DNA of 40,174 bases, from IMG/VR virus record IMGVR_UViG_3300049846_001705, positions 1 to 40,174 of that record; one strand, written 5' to 3'. Source of the DNA: a virus. Shown piece after piece: positions 12,467 to 20,149 of the stretch; positions within the stretch are counted from its first letter, which is position 1, and each line of letters opens with the position of its first letter. The notes beneath the pieces are model-generated. The model worked only from the letters and a program-made list of their open reading frames with translations, had not been told where the DNA came from and did not search any database. Made by a program: the position numbers and the translations under genes.

Positions 12467-12736
12467 TTATTGTTGCTGTTGTGTTATATTCCATTGACTA
12501 TGATCGACATCATCAATTAGTGAATTTAGCAATTCTTTCATCATATCCAACATGTGTAATTTTTTTTCTGATGGTATGTCCGAAACGCATACGTTTTTTT
12601 CAATTTCAACTATGTCATTATATAACTTTAATTTATTCTCCAAATGGGGGTTACCTTCTACTTTAATCAAACATTCTTTGATTAAATCACCTACTTTTGT
12701 TAGGTCTTTACTTAGTTCTTGTAATTTCCTTTTCAT
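12467..12736 (-). CDS. Hypothetical coiled-coil protein, 89 aa
   Basis: MKRKLQELSKDLTKVGDLIK, then helical throughout (ENKLKLYNDIVEIEKNVC, EKKLHMLDMMKELLNSLIDD) and a Gln-rich end. The start ATG lies inside the 3' end of the small membrane gene. Acidic and probably soluble. Function unknown. Confidence 0.6.
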   Translation of the reverse strand: MKRKLQELSKDLTKVGDLIKECLIKVEGNPHLENKLKLYNDIVEIEKNVCVSDIPSEKKLHMLDMMKELLNSLIDDVDHSQWNITQQQQ

Positions 12737-12857
12737 CAAAGCACCCGTTTTCCTTTTTTATAAAATTCTCCGATAAAGCAGCAAAAAGAATAATCACCAT
12801 TAATACTAAAAGAACTACACCAACATCCACTAAAAAATTCTTATTCTCACTATTCAT
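12708..12857 (-). CDS. Single-pass membrane peptide, 49 aa
   Basis: MNSENKNFLVDVGVVLLVLM; residues 9-28 form one hydrophobic segment (LVDVGVVLLVLMVIILFAAL), followed by a charged tail ending EITRTK. It overlaps the gene before by eight bases and the one after by 29. Function unknown. Confidence 0.5.
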   Translation of the reverse strand: MNSENKNFLVDVGVVLLVLMVIILFAALSENFIKKENGCFDEKEITRTK

Positions 12858-13065
12858 TTTCTATTTCCAATAATTCCACTATAATATGATTTTCTTTCCA
12901 TACTATTTCATATTTATTTGGATTAATTTCCTTAACATCCGCATTTAATACTTTAGAAAAAAATGTAATATAAGAATCTAATGCCTTTTTTGCCATTTCA
13001 AAAGTTTCATGGATTTTACTTTCTTTTTTTATGCCATCAACTTCTTCAACTACCTTATATTTCAT
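12850..13065 (-). CDS. Hypothetical protein, 71 aa
   Basis: MKYKVVEEVDGIKKESKIHE at the start and NHIIVELLEIENE at the end: a strand, a helix (FEMAKKALDSYITFFSKVLN) and two strands. The ATG overlaps the upstream stop (ATATGA). Part of the small-gene operon led from about 13937. Confidence 0.6.
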   Translation of the reverse strand: MKYKVVEEVDGIKKESKIHETFEMAKKALDSYITFFSKVLNADVKEINPNKYEIVWKENHIIVELLEIENE

Positions 13066-13274
13066 ATGTTATTAGCCTCTTTTAATCGTTTAATAGTTTC
13101 TTTATAAACTTCCGTATATTCATTAAGCCCTTCATTTGAAATAAATGCATAAAATTCATCAAATGTTTTATATTTGTGTTTATATCGTTTAATCATAACG
13201 ACAATTGCATGATTTTTTATTTCTAAATCAAGTTTTTGTATTAATTGTGCAACAGATTCATCGGACATCTCCAT
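13062..13274 (-). CDS. Hypothetical protein, 70 aa
   Basis: MEMSDESVAQLIQKLDLEIK opens a helical, basic protein (VVMIKRYKHKYKTFDEFYAF; ETIKRLKEANNI). It overlaps the preceding gene by 17 bases and the following one by four. No family recognised. Confidence 0.6.
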   Translation of the reverse strand: MEMSDESVAQLIQKLDLEIKNHAIVVMIKRYKHKYKTFDEFYAFISNEGLNEYTEVYKETIKRLKEANNI

Positions 13275-13536
13275 TCTCCATAATCTTTATATCTTCATAT
13301 GGTCCAATTTTACGGCGATATAGTTCCAACTTACAACATTCCAAAGATCCTATAATCTCATTCCAATCTGAATAAGATAGTTTGCGGTCACTATAGATTT
13401 CTAATATCAATTTTGTTATAGTATAATTCAATAAACCACAAATTTGTGTATTGGCGGCTTCCACATGGATGTCATTTGCTAATGATTTAATGCTATCATC
13501 TAATGATTTTCTAAGTTCATCTTTTATGTAGGGCAT
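13258..13536 (-). CDS. Conserved phage protein (DUF6899-like)
   Basis: 92 residues. MPYIKDELRKSLDDSIKSLA, GLLNYTITKLILEIY, WNEIIGSLECCKLELYRRKI and the end PYEDIKIMENGDVR follow the pattern of a widespread phage family of unknown function (LNY.I..L, IG.LE..K.E.YRR, PYED.K...NGDV), which I remember as DUF6899. Overlaps genes on both sides. Role unknown. Confidence 0.7.
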   Translation of the reverse strand: MPYIKDELRKSLDDSIKSLANDIHVEAANTQICGLLNYTITKLILEIYSDRKLSYSDWNEIIGSLECCKLELYRRKIGPYEDIKIMENGDVR

Positions 13537-13910
13537 ATAGACTCCAATATACTTTTTAAAATACCAGAATCAACATCATTTGGTGTGATATGATAAACCG
13601 GTATATCAATCTGATGTGCAAATTCTATTTCGGCCTTTACTCCAATAGATTTATCCCAACCCTCTAACCTTAAAACAAATATACCATCACATTTTGTTAT
13701 GAATGTTTTATCAAAATCTTCCCAAAATGAAAATTCATGAGGTAAATTATATTTTTCCCAGGGTCCATTATATGAAATCGGAGAAAATACATAAATTCCT
13801 TGTTTTAGCAATTCTACTGCAATTCTGGTAACTTCTTCCAATCTTGCATCCATTATTTTTCTATCTGGGTGTGTGTATGGGCAAGCCAAATAGTATAATT
13901 TATTCTTCAT
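13524..13910 (-). CDS. DUF1937-like protein (nucleoside deoxyribosyltransferase fold)
   Basis: 128 residues beginning MKNKLYYLACPYTHPDRKIM. The LACPYTH loop, a central helix (RLEEVTRIAVELLKQGIYVF), SPISYNGPW, and the C-terminal CDGIFVLRLEGWDKSIGVKA-EIEFA segment match DUF1937 and nucleoside 2-deoxyribosyltransferase-like folds; the EIEFA glutamate is in the usual catalytic place. The start at 13910 has GGAG eight bases upstream; the GTG at 13922 is part of that site. It could act in nucleotide salvage or sugar-nucleotide chemistry; activity is unproven. Confidence 0.75.
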   Translation of the reverse strand: MKNKLYYLACPYTHPDRKIMDARLEEVTRIAVELLKQGIYVFSPISYNGPWEKYNLPHEFSFWEDFDKTFITKCDGIFVLRLEGWDKSIGVKAEIEFAHQIDIPVYHITPNDVDSGILKSILESICPT

Positions 13911-13943
13911 AGTAAGCTCCACACGTTAATAATTCTAAAAAGT

Positions 13944-13972
13944 AAAATAACACACCAAATGTATTATGTCAA
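13944..13972 (-). promoter_or_regulatory. Sigma70-type promoter of the 13910-12467 operon
   Basis: TTGACA (13972-13967) and TATTTT (13949-13944) on the minus strand with a 17-base spacer, about 30 bases before the start at 13910 and just after the stop of the baseplate hub gene. Confidence 0.55.
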
Positions 13973-13974
13973 TA

Positions 13975-15315
13975 CTAAACACTATTTTTATATCTTTCGA
14001 TCGGATCTTCGTGTTCTATTTCTTGATAAAAGCTATCTCTAGCCAATTCAACGTCTATGGTATACGCCGAAAATGATATATGGTGCTTCATGGCAATTGC
14101 AAGATAGTTTCCATAGTAGTATCTATTTGGCTTTTCTGGGCGATTTTCATCAACATCACCAGCCTCTTCCGGTAATTCTAATTTTAAAACTTCTCCTACT
14201 TTTCTTCTTGGATCACCTGCTATACTCATAGAGAATCTAGTATGGAACATTTGAGCCAATTTTGATGTTCTTTCTAATAGATAAGATTCAATATTGGTTG
14301 AAGTTTCATCTGGAGAAAGGGCCTCAATTCCTTGATTTGTATAAACCAATTTTCTATGTGCCATGGTTGCATCTAATAGTTGATTTGAGTCCGTGAATAC
14401 TTTTTCCTTTTCAAGAGTATTCATTTTTCCCCAATCGGTAGATATTTTAAATTCCTTTTTAGTAAACTTTCTTTGTATAGGGTCTAGCAATATTGCCTCT
14501 TGACCATAAAATCCCATATCCATTAATCTCATCGTATCCCACCAACCAACCCAATCAATGAATTCTATTGCTTTATATGCTTTATCAATGTTTTGTGAAT
14601 TTGTTTTAGGATCTCGTTCGTTAGCAATTCTTCTTGTAAATGTTTGGCTAGGGCTTTTTAATAAAAGAGAATCTAAACTAACAAAATTGAAACCATCTCT
14701 ATCTTCATAAAATAATACTGGCGGTGTATGTTTTTTGCCAGAGGTTGAGCCTGTAGGCAAGGATCTAGAAGCCAACATATTAATTGCTTCCAATGGGTTT
14801 TTGTTTCCTATAACCATATCAAACTCACCTTGAGTTTCTTCAATTTTGATGGGTCTAGTTATTTTGATATTATCATCAAAAATATTTTGTGCCATCTCCG
14901 AATATTTTACCTTTTTCCAGGATTTAAATATTCTCGTTTTATATGATTTCATCGCTTCTGAGGAAAGTAAATGTAGCACATAATTTTGAGTTTTGGTATT
15001 CATTACAGTTCTACCCGTAACTTTAAACACATCAAATTCTAGACTCACATCATCCAAATATCCCCCAGAGGGGCTTTCTGGATCTTGTTTTGTGAATATA
15101 ACTCTAACTTTCTCTTCCCCTATAAAAGGAAAAAGAGTAGCCATATCCATTGTATCAGTTAATTCAAGTTCGGCGGTCATTATAGGAGAAAATATATCCT
15201 CATATATTAATAAATTTCCACGTAAGGCAGAAACATCATATCCTTTACCATTATAAGCAACCAATTCAAGTTTTCTAAGATAATAATCTTTAGTATTACG
15301 TATCTGCTCTGACAT
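13975..15315 (-). CDS. Baseplate hub protein (gp27-like, putative)
   Basis: 446 residues beginning MSEQIRNTKDYYLRKLELVA. A first beta domain contains LLIYEDIFSPIMTAELELTD and FDVFKVTGRTVMNTKTQNYV-LHLLS; helices follow (YSEMAQNIFDDNIKI) and the C-terminus contains DPRRKVGEVLKLELPEE and YYGNYLAIAMKHHISF. The latter is the pattern of hub proteins (gp27, gpD, VgrG N-half), which end in a swivelling beta domain. T4 gp27 is 391 residues. It directly follows gp53 and gp48 in the same direction. The domain match is recalled rather than computed, so the specific T4 number is tentative. Confidence 0.6.
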   Translation of the reverse strand: MSEQIRNTKDYYLRKLELVAYNGKGYDVSALRGNLLIYEDIFSPIMTAELELTDTMDMATLFPFIGEEKVRVIFTKQDPESPSGGYLDDVSLEFDVFKVTGRTVMNTKTQNYVLHLLSSEAMKSYKTRIFKSWKKVKYSEMAQNIFDDNIKITRPIKIEETQGEFDMVIGNKNPLEAINMLASRSLPTGSTSGKKHTPPVLFYEDRDGFNFVSLDSLLLKSPSQTFTRRIANERDPKTNSQNIDKAYKAIEFIDWVGWWDTMRLMDMGFYGQEAILLDPIQRKFTKKEFKISTDWGKMNTLEKEKVFTDSNQLLDATMAHRKLVYTNQGIEALSPDETSTNIESYLLERTSKLAQMFHTRFSMSIAGDPRRKVGEVLKLELPEEAGDVDENRPEKPNRYYYGNYLAIAMKHHISFSAYTIDVELARDSFYQEIEHEDPIERYKNSV

Positions 15316-15316
15316 A

Positions 15317-16066
15317 TTATTTTTTGAATATCGTTAAAAGTTCATTATATAGTGACGCTGCCTCGGATTTACTAATTACTTGAATTTTTCGTTTGTTTTC
15401 GTTTAATTCAAATTCATATTCATAGTATGTTTTTATTTTGCGCCTGTTGGCATTTAATGTCAACCATGTAGAATAATCAATTTGATGGCCAGTTCTAAGA
15501 TCCCAAAATGAATGAATATTTGTATATATTTCTGCATATTCCATTTGACTAGCACTATTTGGAAATGGTTGCGAAAATATTGAGTCAATTACGAAACTAT
15601 ATTCATTTATGATATCTATTACCTTCCTATATTCATCCCTAAATGGGTGTTTTATTGTTTGCCCAATTTCTATAGGGGTATATCGTTTTGATGTAAAATT
15701 AACAATTCTTTGATCTTCAGTATTATCAATCCAAACATTGCCGATTTTACCTAAAGGTTTAAATACCCGTTCGGGTACATTTGTTTGATATTTTTGCGAA
15801 ATATAATCATTGAAAGCATTAGACTCTAATGGCCAATCAAGAATTGGATCTTGAATATCATTTGCATAAAAAAATAACCACTCTAAATCCACATCCCGAT
15901 AATATTCAAATGCCAAGTTATCTGCCCTACCACCATCTATGATCCTAATATCACTATAAATGGCTTGTACGTTTTTAACTTTAGGGTGCAAAACTGCACG
16001 CCTAAAAATATCAGTTACGCTTTCATTATCATATTCTATTTTTGGGAAAAACTTAAAATGTTTCAT
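15317..16066 (-). CDS. gp53: Baseplate wedge protein gp53
   Basis: 249 residues. The N-terminus MKHFKFFPKIEYDNESVTDI-FRRAV and the segment LAFEYYRDVDLEWLFFYAND-IQDP match the gp53 signature (a protein that picks up the wedge after gp6 and gp25), and the C-terminus ENKRKIQVISKSEAASLYNE parallels T4 gp53 (LRQIKIIAKSDINSFMNDL). T4 gp53 is 196 residues; this one has an extra beta insert (about 100-180). Its ATG overlaps the gp48 stop (TAATG). Confidence 0.85.
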   Translation of the reverse strand: MKHFKFFPKIEYDNESVTDIFRRAVLHPKVKNVQAIYSDIRIIDGGRADNLAFEYYRDVDLEWLFFYANDIQDPILDWPLESNAFNDYISQKYQTNVPERVFKPLGKIGNVWIDNTEDQRIVNFTSKRYTPIEIGQTIKHPFRDEYRKVIDIINEYSFVIDSIFSQPFPNSASQMEYAEIYTNIHSFWDLRTGHQIDYSTWLTLNANRRKIKTYYEYEFELNENKRKIQVISKSEAASLYNELLTIFKK

Positions 16067-17046
16067 TATAGCCCCAAACTCGGATCTCTTAAATGTTGTT
16101 TTGTTAATTGGAAAGTTTCTTGGAATTCTAATGTTAAATTAATGTGGACGGGTGCTCCGGTTGCACCAAAAAATGCGGCTTGATTTGGTCCATAATTTGT
16201 GCTCATATTAAGTAAAATACATGGTCCAAAATTAAACATATATTTACTTTTTTCTCTTGTTGAAGATAATGGTAGCATTCTTATTGTAAATTGGTCTGGG
16301 TACATAAATGTACTTGCGGCTTCAGCGGCGGTGCCGCCGGCTAAATCGGGATGGGCGGCATATTTAAATGCATTAATGATTTTTGCGATTGCATCACTTT
16401 CATCTTTTGATTTTGCATACATATCAAAAGATAAGGATAAATTTCTAAATGTGTGCCCCTGATATAATAATGCTTTATGTGGATTTAATGCCCTTCTTGT
16501 TTTAAATCCACCCTGATTAGAAGTAACCGCATCAATTGTATTGACCAATGAACCAGTAATTGTTGATGAAGCACTGGTTCCAGGGTTTGTTATTGCCTCG
16601 TATGTAGTTGTGGCTGCATTTGTCATTTCATTAATAGCACCACTTGCCCCACCTAAGGATTCTTCGGCCCAACTTGCCGCACTACTATCAATAACACCAG
16701 GTGGCATGTAAAGTGCTATAGTTTGCACAAGAGCTGGACTATTAGTTCCGCCTATTATATCAAATTCAACCCTTGAATTATTTGACATTGGAGAAAATAA
16801 ATCTAGTGGAAAAAATAAACCAGGTTTAGTCCCTAAACTCTTTTTACCTAATCCAAAAATTTCAGCAACTTGGGCTGCACTATTATATGGATTGGTTCCG
16901 GATTCTATTGCGGCTGTAACCGATTCTCCGGCACCTTGAACAGCAGCATTAGCAACACCACTAGCAAAATCGGTCACGCTTTTATTTGCAGATTCAAGAT
17001 TATCAAAAAAATTCCCGAAATTAAAAAAAGAACTATAATCTCCCAT
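16066..17046 (-). CDS. gp48: Baseplate tail tube cap gp48
   Basis: 326 residues beginning MGDYSSFFNFGNFFDNLESA. The N-terminal third is Ala/Ser-rich, as in gp48. The C-terminal part contains RALNPHKALLYQGHTFRNLS, FDMYAKSKDESDAIAKIINA-FKYAAHP, MFNFGPCILLNMSTNYGP and HINLTLEFQETFQLTK, matching the tube-like domain of gp48. gp48 caps the baseplate hub and starts the tail tube together with gp54. The start at 17046 is chosen because the longer frame (to 17115) would run through the divergent gp4 start. Confidence 0.8.
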   Translation of the reverse strand: MGDYSSFFNFGNFFDNLESANKSVTDFASGVANAAVQGAGESVTAAIESGTNPYNSAAQVAEIFGLGKKSLGTKPGLFFPLDLFSPMSNNSRVEFDIIGGTNSPALVQTIALYMPPGVIDSSAASWAEESLGGASGAINEMTNAATTTYEAITNPGTSASSTITGSLVNTIDAVTSNQGGFKTRRALNPHKALLYQGHTFRNLSLSFDMYAKSKDESDAIAKIINAFKYAAHPDLAGGTAAEAASTFMYPDQFTIRMLPLSSTREKSKYMFNFGPCILLNMSTNYGPNQAAFFGATGAPVHINLTLEFQETFQLTKQHLRDPSLGL

Positions 17047-17071
17047 CTGTTTGTATTGCCTAAATATTTGT

Positions 17072-17509
17072 ATGAAATACCATAAAGGTTGCTTTAAACC
17101 AATCAACAAATCCAAGTATCTCGGTGATTATAGTAAAATATACTATAGATCTAGATTGGAACTCATGGTATTTATATGGTGTGATAAGAATTCTGGCATA
17201 CAAAAATGGGTATCTGAAGAAATAATAATACCATATAGATGCCCAGTTGATGGTAAATTTCATAGATATTTTGTGGATTTATTAATTCAATTTAAAAACG
17301 GCAAAACAGTGTTAATAGAAATTAAACCTAAAAGGTTCACAAAACCCCCAGAAAGAAAAAAACGTTCTACCAAAAAACTATTAAGAGAAACGGCCGACTA
17401 TGCTAGAAATTTAGCAAAATGGGAAGCTGCAAGTGCATTTGCCAAACAAAATAATATTACATTTGAAGTTTGGACTGAAGAGAATTTAAAAAATTTAGGG
17501 ATAATGTGA
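17072..17509 (+). CDS. gp4: Head completion protein gp4
   Basis: 145 residues. After a short start (MKYHKGCFKP) the sequence KSKYLGDYSKIYYRSRLEL-, W-VSEEIIIPYRCPVDGKFHRY-FVD, and TVLIEIKPKRFTKPP aligns along its whole length with T4 gp4 (150 aa). The E, D and E-x-K residues correspond to a TnsA/PD-(D/E)XK-type nuclease fold. gp4 acts late in head maturation, before head-tail joining. The start at 17072 reproduces the T4 N-terminal length. Only 25 bases separate it from the divergent gp48 gene. Confidence 0.9.
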   Translation: MKYHKGCFKPINKSKYLGDYSKIYYRSRLELMVFIWCDKNSGIQKWVSEEIIIPYRCPVDGKFHRYFVDLLIQFKNGKTVLIEIKPKRFTKPPERKKRSTKKLLRETADYARNLAKWEAASAFAKQNNITFEVWTEENLKNLGIM

Positions 17510-18090
17510 AACCTAATGTCAAAAAACAGCTAGAAACCCTGGAAGAAATATATAACTCGAAACCAAACTCGGATTCTGATTTATTAGGTAAATATCTATG
17601 GTTCCAATCACAACTTAAAGGCACTATAACAACATTTGCCGAATTAAAATTAACACTAGAAGCACACAAAAGACCACAAATGGGATATATGTATTTTTTC
17701 AATTATATGCCATTAAACAAAGATTTAAATGTCTACGATAAGTATCCTTTAATATTTCCCATATTGCCAAAAATATCTGATGGCTTTTATGGTCTAAATT
17801 TACATTATCTGCCACCTAGAGTTAGAGCATATTTTCTTTTTAGGCTAATAACAGAATTTGGAGAAGGAATAGATGATGAAAACTATAGAGTAATGACATA
17901 TAGAAAAATACTTAAACAGAAAAAATTATGGCACTACAAATATACCATAAAACACTATAAATATAAACAAATGAAAAGCCCTTTGTATATTATACCAACA
18001 AGCCATTGGCATAGTATACCGTTTTTACCTTTTCAAAAATTTATAGGAGCAACTTCAAAAGAAGTTTGGTCGGATAAAAATAAGATATAA
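17506..18090 (+). CDS. Conserved T4-like virion assembly protein
   Basis: 194 residues from a GTG that overlaps the gp4 stop (GTGA). Key segments: MGYMYFFNYMPLNKDLNVYD, YPLIFPI, SDGFYGLNLHYLPPRVRAYF and the C-terminal SHWHSIPFLPFQKFIGATSK. This MYFF-YDxxPLIFPI-GFxGLNxHYLPP pattern is conserved next to gp4 in T4-like marine phages, where I recall it being annotated variably (including as a gp2-type DNA end protector). It is unrelated in obvious sequence to T4 gp2, so the role stays open. Confidence 0.6.
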   Translation: MKPNVKKQLETLEEIYNSKPNSDSDLLGKYLWFQSQLKGTITTFAELKLTLEAHKRPQMGYMYFFNYMPLNKDLNVYDKYPLIFPILPKISDGFYGLNLHYLPPRVRAYFLFRLITEFGEGIDDENYRVMTYRKILKQKKLWHYKYTIKHYKYKQMKSPLYIIPTSHWHSIPFLPFQKFIGATSKEVWSDKNKI

Positions 18091-18095
18091 CTAAA

Positions 18096-18899
18096 ATGCC
18101 AACACCACCAAATTATTGGTCATTTCTTGCCGCACTAGGAACTGGAGTCCAAAGACCATGGAGGTATTATGTTATGTTTTCACCACCTAGTGGTTTAGGT
18201 TCAGGAAAAGGTGATGCAAGATTCATTCCCGCATTAGCACAAAAGGTTGGATTACCCGGAAGAGAAATGGAAACAGCCGAATTTAGGCATTTAGGTCAAA
18301 TTAGACATATGCCAGGCTATGCTCTATATGCGCCAGTGCAGTTTACATTTATCTGCGATGAGGGCATGAAAATGAAAAAATTGATGGATGCTTGGCAAAA
18401 TTTAATATGCGAACCAGGCAACAACTATATGGGATATTATGATGACTATGCTAGAGGAAGTTGCACAGTAATATCCTTAGATAATAGAGGGCTACCTACT
18501 TATGGTGTAAGATTAAATGAGTTTTATCCAAGAAGAGTTGATGAAATAGTTTTTGAAGCGGCCGGTTCGACAAATTACGCCACATTGGAGGTCGAGTTTG
18601 TAATGAAAAGTTGGGAAAATGTGGATGCCCTATCAAATAGCCCACAAGCAAATAGCAAAGATTTTGCAGCAGCACTTGGTTTTGATGTCGAATCATATAT
18701 TAACACACTACCTAATAATGACCCAAGTCTCAATAAAGCCGAACTTTTAACTGAAGCCAGAAATAGTGTGCAGAATTTAAAATCCGGATACAAATCTTTA
18801 GTATTTGGGGAGGGGGTATTGCAGTCATTAGAAACCATTACGGCAATAGCAGCAAATTCTTTATCAAAAACAGCAAAGCCAACAAAAACTGGCTCATAA
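18096..18899 (+). CDS. gp54: Baseplate tail tube initiator (gp54-like)
   Basis: 267 residues. MPTPPNYWSFLAALGTGVQR begins a tail-tube-fold domain: KVGLPGREMETAEFRHLGQ, PVQFTFICDEGMKMKKLMDA-WQN, Y-DDYARGSCTVISLDNRGLPT and VRLNEFYPRRVDEIVFEAAG-STNYATLEVEFVMKSWE. This is the pattern shared by T4 gp19 and the N-terminal half of gp54. The additional 70-residue C-terminal tail and the neighbours gp48 and gp26 favour gp54 (initiator between cap and tube) over the tube protein itself. No ribosome site is evident six bases after the upstream stop. Confidence 0.65.
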   Translation: MPTPPNYWSFLAALGTGVQRPWRYYVMFSPPSGLGSGKGDARFIPALAQKVGLPGREMETAEFRHLGQIRHMPGYALYAPVQFTFICDEGMKMKKLMDAWQNLICEPGNNYMGYYDDYARGSCTVISLDNRGLPTYGVRLNEFYPRRVDEIVFEAAGSTNYATLEVEFVMKSWENVDALSNSPQANSKDFAAALGFDVESYINTLPNNDPSLNKAELLTEARNSVQNLKSGYKSLVFGEGVLQSLETITAIAANSLSKTAKPTKTGS

Positions 18900-18930
18900 A
18901 TTATTATATAAACTTTAGTGAGGATTCATT

Positions 18931-19668
18931 ATGTTACCAAAAATTAATTTACCAATATATGATATTGTGTTGCCGGTTATAGAAAAAAGAATACGCATTA
19001 GACCATTTACAGTAAAGGAAAATAAAATATTGATGATGGCCATTGAAACGGGAGATGAGAATCAGATTATCACATCAACAAAACAAATAGTTAATAACTG
19101 CATTGTCACAGAAGGCATCGATATAGATAAACTCGCATATTATCAAATAGAGTTTATATTACTCAATATTAGGGCAGCAAGCATATCGGAAATACTAACA
19201 TTAAATTTCATGGGAATTGAAAATTCTGAGTGCCCCACTTGTAAAGAACCCAAAACGGTAAAGATAAATCTCAATGATGTTAAAGTTTCAGCATCAGAAT
19301 TACACAACCCTAAAATTAAGTTAGATTGTGGACTAACTATTATGATGAAAGAACCAACTTATGATATTATGGCAAACCTCAAAAAACAAAGTCTCACATT
19401 AGAAGGAATACAAGCCTCAAATATGGTAGATTTTGTTGGCTCATGCATTGAAAGTATTTCAGATGAAGAAAATGTATATGTTGTTGATGAAATATCAAAA
19501 AGTGAATTAACAGAGTTTATTGAAAGTATACCTATTAATGATTTTAAGAAAATTGAAAAGTTTTTTGAAACTATTCCAAGATTAAAGCATAGAATTGATA
19601 TGAAATGCCCAACTTGTTCATTTGAACAATACTATGAATTGGAGGGAATACACTCTTTTTTAGACTAA
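18931..19668 (+). CDS. gp26: Baseplate hub assembly protein gp26
   Basis: 245 residues starting MLPKINLPIYDIVLPVIEKR. The stretch IRIRPFTVKENKILMMAIET and QIVNNCIVTEGIDIDKLAYY-QIEFILLNIRAASI is the signature of the T4 gp26 / T4_baseplate family (T4 gp26 is 208 aa). Two CxxC pairs, SECPTCKE (about residue 97) and KCPTCSFE (about 230), could bind zinc. gp26 helps build the hub. GAGG lies eight bases before the ATG; the next gene starts on its stop codon. Confidence 0.85.
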   Translation: MLPKINLPIYDIVLPVIEKRIRIRPFTVKENKILMMAIETGDENQIITSTKQIVNNCIVTEGIDIDKLAYYQIEFILLNIRAASISEILTLNFMGIENSECPTCKEPKTVKINLNDVKVSASELHNPKIKLDCGLTIMMKEPTYDIMANLKKQSLTLEGIQASNMVDFVGSCIESISDEENVYVVDEISKSELTEFIESIPINDFKKIEKFFETIPRLKHRIDMKCPTCSFEQYYELEGIHSFLD

Positions 19669-19856
19669 TGGTAGGGCATGAATCCCTATTCAGCTACTAC
19701 CAAAACAACTTTAATTTAACACACCATCATAAATATTCATTAACTGAGATTGAGGAAATGATTCCTATGGAAAGGGAGATATACATCTCTTTATTGAATA
19801 ATTGGATAGAACAAGAAAATACTAGAATACAACAACAAATAAATTCGAGAAAATAA
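19668..19856 (+). CDS. gp51: gp51-like small baseplate assembly protein
   Basis: 62 residues. MVGHESLFSYYQNNFNLTHH and HKYSLTEIEEMIPMEREIYI resemble the short protein that follows gp26 in T4-like phages of environmental origin, treated as the gp51 hub-assembly catalyst; T4 gp51 itself is 249 residues. The ATG overlaps the gp26 stop. A 26-51 pair of this kind resembles the GT chaperones of other phages, but no frameshift site was seen. Confidence 0.6.
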   Translation: MVGHESLFSYYQNNFNLTHHHKYSLTEIEEMIPMEREIYISLLNNWIEQENTRIQQQINSRK

Positions 19857-19858
19857 AG

Positions 19859-20149
19859 TTGGCCAAAGACAAGAAAGAAGATATTGCGGAAGAAAATACA
19901 GAAAACAGAGAAACTTGTGAGGTTCATCAAACCGACACATGGAGAAACCGGCGGCGTATGGCATATTTTTCTTTATTTTCTATAATTTTGGTAACATATT
20001 GGGTATTATTTTCTGTTCCAGAATCAAGGCTAAAATTATTAGATGAAGTTATAACTTGGTTTTATTTTGTAATGGGATCAATTATTGGCGCCTATATGGG
20101 GTTTTCGGCTTTTGAAAAAAAATGGAATAAATCGGGAGGAACAAAATAA
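19859..20149 (+). CDS. Small membrane protein, holin-like
   Basis: 96 residues from a TTG two bases after the upstream stop. A charged N-terminus (KEDIAEENTENRETCEVHQT) leads to TWRNRRRMAYFSLFSIILVT, a first membrane segment (about 36-52), then a second (VITWFYFVMGSIIGAYMGFS, about 67-87) and a basic end. Two membrane spans with flanking Arg/Lys suit a class II holin or a tail-associated membrane protein. Its stop overlaps the start of the large tail protein, itself lysozyme-like, which fits a lytic or DNA-entry role. Unproven. Confidence 0.6.
   Translation: MAKDKKEDIAEENTENRETCEVHQTDTWRNRRRMAYFSLFSIILVTYWVLFSVPESRLKLLDEVITWFYFVMGSIIGAYMGFSAFEKKWNKSGGTK

Noticed and set aside
17955-17962. 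TATAAATA as a late promoter for the gene at 18096
   Set aside because: It lies inside an AT-rich coding stretch, 130 bases from the next start; likely chance.
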